Assembly: GCA_021464415.1 (NCBI GenBank)
Contig: CM038469.1
Location: 412,501 to 476,500, forward strand
DNA: 64,000 nt
Direction of reading: 5' to 3'
Source of the DNA: Lonicera japonica
Lineage: Eukaryota > Streptophyta > Magnoliopsida > Dipsacales > Caprifoliaceae
The notes under the pieces are model-generated. The model saw nothing but the letters and a program-made list of their open reading frames with translations. It ran no database searches and was not told the DNA's origin. A program made the position numbers and the translations under genes. Numbering within the stretch: position 1 is the first letter of the stretch; every line of letters begins with the position of its first letter. Below are positions 56,040 through 64,000 of the stretch, in pieces.

Positions 56040-57238
56040 CGTCCCCTCTGGCGCTTGGAGGAAGGCAAGAGAGCTAATAGACCTGATAGATCTCTTCCTT
56101 GCAGGTTTCCTCCACTCCGATTAGTTTATTGTCCTCGTCCAGGAGCTCGGACATGGTCTTAGGGGCCATCCTTACCAATGTCATAAGACAGTATGAGGAG
56201 CTCACTCCTTCTATGAAGGCCGCCATTGCTACCCCTTCATTGAGGTTTGTTATCATGAGGTTCTCCTAGTTGAACCGGCAGGCATACTCCTTCAAGCTTT
56301 TCGTCGACCTCTGCTTGACGGTGAAGAGATGGGTGGAGAACTTTGACTATTTTTGAGTCCCAAGAAAATGGGAAATGAACCTGGTATTGAGCTTTTGAGA
56401 GCTCTAGATTGATCCTGGGAGCAGACTATTGCACCACATTTGGGCTCCCCCTTAAGAGTGGTGACAAAATCTCTGGACACAATGCCATATGGGACATTCT
56501 GGAGCCCCATTATGTTCCCATATTGCTGTCAGTGGTCCACGGGATCGATGGTTCTATCACATGACTCCAGTGTTGGGAGATTGAACTTCTCAGGGACCTG
56601 ACAGCTCTGGATGTGCTCGGTGAATGGAGATTTTGAGTCCCTTACCAGAGCTGTGGCTGAGCTTTCTCCTAGATGGCCCATTGTCTTCATCATTTTGGCC
56701 ACTTAAGTTCTCATTTCTAACATCAACCTCTTTTCGACCTCCTCTATAGACCTTTTCTGAGATATCCTGTCAAATACGGACCATCGAGGTTTGACCTCTG
56801 CCTCCCGCTCATGCTATAGAGCTGGAAGGAGGGGAGGTCAGGCTCCTCCGCTTTGGCTTTGATGTCGTGAGGCCCCCTTCGATCGCCTTTCAAGGACCAC
56901 ATGCACTTGCGAGTTCTTTGATGGTGGGGGAGGAATTCTAGATGAGTCCTCTTCAAAGGAAGACTCCCTCCTGGAGCTAGATCGATCGGATTCGACTCAC
57001 TAATTCTGCTGCGACTTTTCCTAGATTCTCTAACACAGTCTCCAAGCCTTTGCCTGGATAGGACTCGCAGTAAAACTAGGAGAGTGGCCATAGATGCAAA
57101 GGCTGAATCCGTCCTATTGCTCGAGCTAACTGGGGGTGTCTCCCTCTGGGCTATGAGCTTGTCGATCTGGACTTGGAGGGCGGCTTATTGTTCCTGCCAC
57201 GTCAGCAAAGGGTTTGGCTGAGTGTTTCTGGAAGACAT
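56040..57238 (-). pseudogene. Element A gag relic
   Basis: ATG 57238 opens MSSRNTQPNPLLTW and meets a stop after 16 codons. Later pieces include 57091-56744 (basic, Ser/Arg-rich). A capsid-like part lies at about 56640-56300 (FTEHIQSCQVPEKFNLPTLE, VPYGIVSRDFVTTLKG) and is followed by 56256-56074 (MITNLNEGVAMAAFIEGV). The order agrees with Tat gag, where PEKFKxP and a DP-hydrophobic block open the capsid domain. Confidence 0.75.
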
Positions 57239-57299
57239 GGCAATTTTCGGAGTGTATTTTTTGTTGGAAAAGGAGTGTATCTGACTTGAGAACGTATCG

Positions 57300-57320
57300 T
57301 TCACACAGACGGCGCCAAAC
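57300..57320 (-). other. Element A primer binding site
   Basis: Minus strand GTTTGGCGCCGTCTGTGTGA directly follows the 5' LTR. It differs at two positions in this stretch from the sites in elements B and C. Confidence 0.75.
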
Positions 57321-58223
57321 TGCTGGTGCTAAAAACTGGAAAGGTTTTTAGACCACACAGTTAAATGATCGGATCAAATGATTGGTATAAATAAATGCAA
57401 CAAACCAACAGAGTCAATGACGTATAGAGGAGGTTGGCATTGTATGAAGATATGGGTTAGTCATCCTCTATGGACTAGAGCTAGGAGCTCAGTTTGCTTC
57501 ATATTAATTGTAAATAAACAACTATTACAAACTCACGAAGGTCTCTCTAACTGTTCTACCCTCACAATGCCACAATAAGAGTATGCTCAAACTATACGAG
57601 TTCTGGCTTCTCTATTTAGGAGCTCTACTAAGTATTCTGAGCTTTTATTTCTCTCTTGTCTTCTCCTTATTGAATGCTGGATTCTATCTTGTTTTTGGTT
57701 ATTCAAAAGTTATTGCTTGATTACTAGGTTGGTGAAAAAACCTTTTTTTTTAAATACTTCACTTTATCCTTATATATATGAGACAAGGCAAATGTGTGAG
57801 GGAGGCTCTGCGGAGCAGGTCCAAGGCCATCCCCACTCCCATCAACCCTGATCTTGCCTCCCCAGGGATTTCGGCCCATTAAATGTGGTGGGTACGCATT
57901 TAATGAAGGTGAGGGAGGTCATGTGGCATTTGGTTGAGTTGACAGCAGCCAGCCATGCCATCTGTCCCTTCTCTAACACAGTGGTCGGCTAAGGAGCTCG
58001 GAGCTCTCTGGGAGAGCTCTGTCTTCCGAGCTTCGAAAAATCCATTCTTTGAGAATAGTCCTCCAGGCTGGAAGAGTTGTTGGTTGGAGCTTTGGCTCCT
58101 GGATACCTTATGATCAGAGCTCCTGATCTCAGTTAGCTGAAGGGTGGTGATGTCGCTAACATAGGAGGTCACGTGTCTGCTCGTGGTTGGCGGGATAAAT
58201 TACGTCATTAATTTGCACCATCA
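57321..58223 (-). repeat. Element A 5' LTR
   Basis: 903 bp. Plus strand from TGCTGGTGCTAAAAACTGG to TTTGCACCATCA. A TATATATATGAG segment lies at 57771-57782. Confidence 0.85.
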
Positions 58224-60930
58224 AAGTCCATGATAATATGATATCATGCTCTCTCTATATATAATTATATATATATGAAATCATGCTCCGATAGAAATAC
58301 AAAACTCAATTATAAATGGGTGCTTCTAAAGAAGGTATGCTATGTAACATATAATTTTTTTAAAATCAAAAGGGAGCAAAAACGGGTAACTAAGGGTGCT
58401 TTTACAAGCGCCCTTAATAATATTATATGGGTATTCTTAAATATCCCCATAATTTTATTCTTCATATCCCTATAAAAATTAAAACCTAAATCAAACAAAC
58501 CTAAAAAATAGCGTTGAATCCTTTCTTCTCCCCTCGATTTCTATCCTTAACTAAAAATTGCTTTATATTCTTTTCTTTATTGCCCCACCAAATTCTCGTT
58601 GAATCATTTTCTTTTTATAATGTAACTTTTAAATCCATTCACCAAAACATTCTTCTTTATTGCCCCACCTGGAAACTAAAACACCCCCGTCTCCAACCAT
58701 TTTAAAAAAAATTCTTGTAGCTCACCCCAAAGAATTATCACAGCCAAACAAATACTTAAAAAAAAAAAGAAAGGAAAAGAGAATTCACCCACCAAAACAT
58801 TCTTCTTAACCAATCTATAAACTCGCCACACCATTTTTTTTCAGAATTCTTAACAAACTTGACATTATTATCAATTTCTTCTTCGATTACTATACTATAT
58901 TTTCCTTTAATTAAACACATTGAATTTTTTATTTTATTTTATTTTTTTATTTTTTTAACAACTTGCACTTGGAGGGATTCGAACACTGATTCAATCAATT
59001 TGCCAACAAATTTTCTTGGAATATTTCCACCCTAAACTTAATCCTTTTTTTTTCTTTTTTTTTTCAAAATCCCAAAGGTAAAACTCCATACTTTGCCATT
59101 AAATTAAATTCAACTCTTTATATGAAGGTCACGTATAACGAATCAATATTAAGAATTACTTTATAACCTAAGAATTTGTTTGATTCTCGGTTAAACATAT
59201 TATATATCAGATCACTTTCATAGATTTTCTAGGACTTTTAGGAACCCTAGAAATCCAAAATATTCTGGTGATATTGTTTACTCAGCAGGCTGATGAATCC
59301 TATGGATATTCTAGCTAGATTCAAAATTTCATCCTTGCTTCCCATTTCTAGGAATATAAAATCTGCTAATTGAAAAAAATATATATAAAGGACAATCACC
59401 CGACCAACCCACTAAGTACAAAAAATTCGGAACGTCATCACCACTATGTTGCAACAATAGTTTTCACTAATTTAGCATCATACCAAATAGTTTTGATTGA
59501 TAGTTTAGCTGCAACAGTTATATAAATTTGAATTTAATTTTTATGGCAAGTGGAGGATATTTAGATGCCGTTTGGTTGTCCTCAAATTTACGAATTAAAC
59601 AATTTAAAATTGCTTAATTCGTAAATTATCTAATTTGAGCATTTGGTTGCAAAAATAAACTAGTATATAAAGTCATAAACTTAAGTTAATACCTAATACG
59701 TTAAATAAGAAAATAATAGAGCTAGATATAACTTAAATTACATAACTTATAACTATCATACAAGTTCACGCGGAAAAAATTAAATCACAAATTGTATAAG
59801 TGATGCAACCAAATGAGTTGTTATTGAATTCGTCAGTTTCTTTTTTATTATAAATGATGCAAGTTATATTTTTGATGTTTTTATTATGACATAAGTTAAA
59901 GTCCTTATATTTATTTTTGTGCTTTCAGTAAACTCACTCTACTACTGTGATGAGAGGAAATATTTTGTTAAAAAGCACTAGGTGAGCATAAAGTATTCTC
60001 ACACAAAGGTGAGAAGAATAAAATTGTGAGTTCATTTAAGAACGCTCTATTATATTCGACTTATATACAACGAGTGTATTTTATTTTATCTTTGCATTTG
60101 CGTCGAAAGTATTTTTTTATCCAATACTAGCACATATGCAATAAATATGTAACAACTCATTCACAGCATAGGCATCTAAGGTGTTTTTTTACCCAGCAAG
60201 TACTCGGTGACCCTTTTATATTGATTGTATTTTCCATTTAATTATAGAAATTTGCATACAATATTTTGTTGGCAAGTATCTTTTTTGCATCGTGAAGGGA
60301 AATTTGTTGTTCATTAATTGTTTGGCTAAATATGTTTTGAATGTTAATGATTATATCTCTTGAATAGAGAGTTTTCATATTTTTTTGTCACCTCTCTTTC
60401 AATTAGATGTAGCTTCCTTTTCTAATCAATGAATTTTATCCTTTGCGTTTAAAAAAAAAAAAAAACCCAGAAAAACGGAGGAAGGTAGGCTTTTAATTTT
60501 AATGGACTTTTATTTGTGAAATGCACAATCACATTTGTTTTAAAAAAAAGGGTACCAATTTACTAAATTTAATAAAAGGAAACTCAAGTTTGGTGCCATG
60601 TAAGCATTATTAAGTGTGGTCTTAAATGCACCAACGCAATCCGTTTTTTCACCCCACCAAAAGTCAAAGTTACGTTAAAATTAACCTAAAAAATAGCGTA
60701 AAAACCTTTCTTCCCACCCCGCTTTCTATATTTTAAAAAAATCGTCACTAATTTATCTTCTCATGTAAAATCCCAAATTTTAATATTTTTTATATTATTT
60801 AGTTAAAAATAGAGTTCATTTCTTTAAACAATATTTTATTATTAACAAATTTGTAAGTTGAAATTATTCTTGGCTATCTCATAGTAATTTCCTTAATTAG
60901 GAAAATAAACATGCAAGTTATGTATATATA
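58224..60930. other. AT-rich intergenic DNA with MITE relics
   Basis: 58380-58560 and 60565-60740 are related (both contain AACCTAAAAAATAGCGT followed by CCTTTCTTC), so two copies of one small element are likely. A possible hAT-like MITE spans 59568-59815 (TGCCGTTTGGTTG ... CAACCAAATGAG) around a palindrome at 59583-59635. An A-run at 60450-60465 follows ATCAATGAATTTTATC, similar to the LINE 3' end at 18890-18926, perhaps a truncated LINE tail. No gene recognised. Confidence 0.4.
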
Positions 60931-62458
60931 TGATGTGCCAAGAAATTGGTACAATTTAGGGCACTAATATATATCTTGAAGAGCATATATTATTACGTTT
61001 GTTGTGTTTTTGGAGCTTTTCAGGTATTTGGAATTAAATTGAGAAGTTTGCAATTAAAGGAAAAAATGGCTGCGCGCAAGGCTCGAATTCAATAAATTTC
61101 TGGCACTAATCCGTACGGAATTTGAAGAAATCTCCAGAGACGAAAGTTCTAGACCTTTGAGTTAGCTACGCGTGAGCGAAAACCTTGCGTCAATCGGAGT
61201 TCGGAGCACAAAGTTATGACCGAAATACAATCAGTGCGACAAATAAATAAATTCCAACGAGAATGGGCCAAGCCCACTTATTTATTCCAGCCATTCCCTG
61301 CCCCACTCTGCAGCAGCCCATCTCATCCCAATTCTCAAGCCCAGCAAGCCAATTCATCATCTCCTTATAAATAGCAGCGCATCAATCAAATTAGGGGAGC
61401 TTTTTCTTTTATTTTTTTTTCCTTTTCTTTTATGTTCTTTCTTTCCGATAAAAGACAGCAGCCTTTACTTTTATTTTTTTCTTTCTTTTCTTTCCTGCTT
61501 TTCGATAATAGCACAGCCCCAATTCTTTTCTTCTTTTCTCGATTTTCTTGTCGATAAGTGTGCAACAACAAAATTTTATTTATTTATTTATTTTTCCTAA
61601 GCACGGTTTTTAAGGAGGCTTCATAATTAATTATTTTTGGTTTCTATCTTCTTCTGCCGAGAGCTTATTCTTTATATTGGAGTGAAATTTATTTATGGTT
61701 CCATTCTTCAATTTATCTGCGCATACCAAGTAAGTATTTAATTTATTTATTTATGCATTATTTAATTATGTATTGTGTTTCAACTATGAGCATGCTAGGC
61801 TAGGTTATTTTCTAGGGTTGAGGATGAGTATATTTGATTGATTCCCTTGCACGTATTCATGCCAATTGACTCTACCAATTTAGTGCTTTAATGTTAAAAA
61901 TAATTTTTTCTATTGAATGCCTATTTTAATTGATAAAAATAAAATTGGATCCTCACTATTTTTTGTTGGATTCACCTTATGATTTGTTGAGAGCGGATAT
62001 AGGGTGTGTTTTGACGGATATAGCGAGTGTTTTGATTTTATACATTCGTTTGGCTGTGAAAAAATTAACACTTGCATTTTATAATTTAATTGGGCTTAAT
62101 TGAATTTATTTTCCGCATCTAATAGAGTCGAGAGACCAAATTAGTGCGAGACATAGAGTAGAGTTTGATGGGCATGAATACTAGGAACATGATATCAAAT
62201 ATATGACTCCGCCACCCTAGTATTTTATTAATTGATTATTTCATTAGTATTTTTATTAGTTTATTATTTTATTCGTATTCTTAGTTGATAAATCATCCCA
62301 TTCAATTTCTAAGCTAGATTAGGAATTAATTAGAGTTAGTGAGAGAGATACGTACGTTCCATCCGTCAAGTCCCTAGGGTTCGACCTCGCTCTTGCCTAA
62401 GCTATACCAGTATTCGATTCGTGCACTTGCGAGTATTTAAAACATTCACAACAAGTTT
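60931..62458 (+). repeat. Element F 5' LTR (Athila-type)
   Basis: About 1.53 kb from TGATGTGCCAAGAAATTGG to the bases before the tRNA-Asp primer site. A related solo copy lies at 44172-45627. The exact right end is uncertain by a few bases (ACAACA or later). Confidence 0.78.
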
Positions 62459-62459
62459 T

Positions 62460-62477
62460 TGGCGCCGTTGCCGGGGA
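62460..62477 (+). other. Element F primer binding site (tRNA-Asp)
   Basis: TGGCGCCGTTGCCGGGGA is the complement of the 3' end of plant tRNA-Asp(GTC). Confidence 0.9.
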
Positions 62478-62535
62478 CTTGAAAATTCGTTTTTCCACCA
62501 TTTCACTAATTTAGATTATTTCCTTCTACTAGTTC

Positions 62536-62568
<33 letters not shown>

Positions 62569-62588
62569 CCTTAGGACTAGAGTAGTGT

Positions 62589-64000
62589 ATGAGCATTGTT
62601 TGGAAGCGCGGTGTTAAGAGATTGAATAGGATAGAGAATTTAGAACTCAATCCTTTGTTTGAGGTAAGAACGATGGCAGATGAACAAGAAGAAGCGAAAA
62701 CTTTGAAGGAGCTTTTCTCTCCTATCACTACCAACCCACCATCATGCATTGTTTTACCTACCACTACCGCAAACCATTTCGAGATTAAACCGCAAGTGAT
62801 GCAACTTCTTCCTAATTTTCATGGAATTGATCAAGAAGATCCTTACCTCCATATTAAGGATTTTCTAGAAATTTGCGCCACTTTCAAGTTTCAAAATTTT
62901 TCTGATGATTCTGCTCGCTTACGTTTATTTCCTTTCTCCCTGAAAGGGAAAGCAAAAGCGTGGCTCAATTCACTACCCTCTAGGTCCATCACTGGTTGGG
63001 AGACTTTAGTTTCCAAATTTTTAACTAAATTTTTTCCCATGTCAAAGACAAATGAGCTTCGAAGGCAGATCTCTGATTTTTGTCAAGAGGATCATGAAAA
63101 ATTTTACGAATCTTGGGAAAGATTTAAGGACCTACTTTTGAGATGTCCCCACCATGGTTTTGAAAAATGGAGACTAGTTCAGTTCTTTTATAATGGGTTG
63201 GCTCAAACCAATCGAAATATGATCGAGTCGATGAACAGTGGTACTTTCCTTAGTCTCACGGAAGATGAAGCTTATAATTTTCTTGAGAACCTCTCCGAGA
63301 GCTCTCAGCAATGGGATTTCTCTTCTCATAGAAATTCATCAGCTCAAGTTAAGAAGGAAGTTAAGAAAGAGGGCATCTATGAGCTATCTGAAAATGTAGA
63401 GACTAGAAGGCAATTAGATAGTCTCTCAAAGAAACTTGAAGCGTTAACTATGCGGTTAGATAGCAATTCTGTCAATCAAATTCAAGCAGAAGGATACTCT
63501 GTGTGTGCTAGCCCTATGCATACGTCGCAAACTTGTCCATCTATGGTAGGATTCTCTGAATTCACACCACAACAAGTAAATGCGATGAACGAGTACAATA
63601 AGCAATTCAATAGCCCATTCACAGAGACATATAATCCGGGTTGGAGAAATCACCCAAATTTTTCGTGGACACAAGCTCAACCCATCCCCAATATGGGTTC
63701 CCCATCAGCTAGTGTTCCACGACAGCAACCACCTCTTGGTTTTCGCCCTCTAATCAATTCTTATCCACCATTCCAACCTGCTCCGCCTGCTCCATCACCC
63801 CATGTCACTCCCCAACAATTTTCATCTTTGGAGGACACTCTCAAGCAATTCATCCAAGTGACCACCCAAAATAATCAGACTTCAAGCCAACTTTTGCAAG
63901 AAGTTAGGAATAACGGTCTCATGAACACTCAAGCCATCATTAGGTTAGAGAGTCAAATGGGTCAATTGGCGAGTCAATTGGGTGAGAGAGAGAAGGGTAA
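62589..64000 (+). CDS. Element F Gag polyprotein, partial (3' end beyond window)
   Basis: The frame from ATG 62589 is open for 470 codons to the window end. A second in-frame Met at codon 29 (MADEQEEAK) may be the true start. The capsid region reads LLPNFHGIDQEDPYLHIKDF, LFPFSLKGKAKAWLNSLP, WETLVSKFLTKFFP, FYESWERFKDLLLRCPHHG and FYNGL, the Retrotrans_gag pattern as in Athila. A zinc-knuckle-like segment VCASPMHTSQTCP keeps C-x4-H-x4-C but lacks the first Cys. A Pro-rich stretch (PPFQPAPPAPSP) and a predicted C-terminal coil follow. Gag would form the virus-like particle around the RNA. No stop or frameshift is seen in this part, so the copy is relatively young. Confidence 0.88.
   Translation, partial: MSIVWKRGVKRLNRIENLELNPLFEVRTMADEQEEAKTLKELFSPITTNPPSCIVLPTTTANHFEIKPQVMQLLPNFHGIDQEDPYLHIKDFLEICATFKFQNFSDDSARLRLFPFSLKGKAKAWLNSLPSRSITGWETLVSKFLTKFFPMSKTNELRRQISDFCQEDHEKFYESWERFKDLLLRCPHHGFEKWRLVQFFYNGLAQTNRNMIESMNSGTFLSLTEDEAYNFLENLSESSQQWDFSSHRNSSAQVKKEVKKEGIYELSENVETRRQLDSLSKKLEALTMRLDSNSVNQIQAEGYSVCASPMHTSQTCPSMVGFSEFTPQQVNAMNEYNKQFNSPFTETYNPGWRNHPNFSWTQAQPIPNMGSPSASVPRQQPPLGFRPLINSYPPFQPAPPAPSPHVTPQQFSSLEDTLKQFIQVTTQNNQTSSQLLQEVRNNGLMNTQAIIRLESQMGQLASQLGEREKG

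Larger units (their letters stand above)
44120..58223 (-). mobile_element. Element A: decayed full-size Tat-lineage Ty3/gypsy retrotransposon
   Basis: The 5' LTR is 57321-58223. The 3' LTR is 44120-44171 plus 47103-47318, split by nested solo LTRs and truncated at its left end. Primer site TTTGGCGCCGTCTGTGTGAA (minus, about 57300-57320). Minus-strand order is gag (57238-56040), protease, RT, RNase H, a second RNase H and integrase (to 51674). Between integrase and the 3' LTR an antisense gene runs on the plus strand (47881-50546). An extra RNase H-like region and an antisense ORF in this place are hallmarks of the Tat lineage. All coding parts are broken and several catalytic Asp residues are now Asn, so it is inactive. 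Confidence 0.87.
60931..64000 (+). mobile_element. Element F: Athila-type gypsy retrotransposon, cut by window end
   Basis: LTR 60931-62458, primer site 62460-62477 matching tRNA-Asp over 18 bases, an A-run of about 27 (62539-62566) and an intact gag frame from 62589 onward. Long LTRs, a tRNA-Asp primer and this gag type fit Athila. Pol would lie beyond 64000. Confidence 0.8.

Noticed and set aside
60430..60470. A-run after ATCAATGAATTTTATC, possible truncated LINE 3' end
   Set aside because: Only about 20 bases resemble the LINE tail at 18890-18926 and no target duplication was found; mentioned only within the spacer entry.

Overview
This window is nuclear DNA of a flowering plant, probably a eudicot. 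It is AT-rich, has one intron-containing host gene with standard GT-AG splice sites, and is otherwise made of nested plant transposable elements: Ty3/gypsy elements of Tat and Athila type, copia, an L1-type LINE, MITEs and TRIM-like LTRs. The species cannot be named from the sequence. No rRNA, tRNA or CRISPR array was recognised.

Left part (1-23435). A TRIM-like LTR remnant (1-535) is followed by a decayed gypsy gag-pol copy on the minus strand (2100-4720) and a copia integrase relic (7880-8470). The host gene lies at 8864-19651 on the minus strand. I reconstructed ten exons that join in frame to a 309-codon protein matching SHIKIMATE KINASE-LIKE 1 (SKL1), a chloroplast protein. Its first intron is about 8.95 kb because it has taken in a full-length LINE (11898-18926, 15-bp target duplication), a long fold-back element (10654-11601) and LTR fragments. 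Upstream of the gene, three related MITE-like elements sit end to end, separated by the same 8-bp direct repeat (19828-22702).

Middle part (23436-42274). Two copies of one non-autonomous LTR family, C (23436-28018, plus) and B (31318-35902, minus), have no gag or pol. Each carries, antisense to the element, a gene for a LOB-domain (LBD-type) transcription-factor-like protein. Each copy of that gene is lightly damaged. Between and around them lie pieces of another gypsy element, D (29691-31317, 35903-36556, 40994-44119). D is also interrupted by element E (36562-40988, minus), a very young LTR element with two 772-bp LTRs that look identical and perfect GTACC duplications. E has one long ORF with a retroviral-type protease domain that ends inside its own 3' LTR.

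Right part (44120-64000). A decayed but complete-length Tat element, A (44120-58223, minus), has gag, protease, RT, RNase H and integrase relics on the minus strand. On the plus strand, between pol and the 3' LTR, it has an antisense gene with its own TATA box, recognisable introns and a poly(A) signal. Its 3' LTR is split by two solo LTRs (44172-45627 and 45632-47102). After an AT-rich spacer, an Athila-type element F begins at 60931 (LTR, tRNA-Asp primer site, intact gag) and runs off the window.

How it fits together. A, B and C have the same kind of primer binding site, share internal repeats and place an antisense gene in the same slot. B and C therefore look like Tat-derived passengers in which a LOB-domain gene occupies the slot that holds a coiled-coil antisense ORF in A. 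This is the most unusual system in the window.
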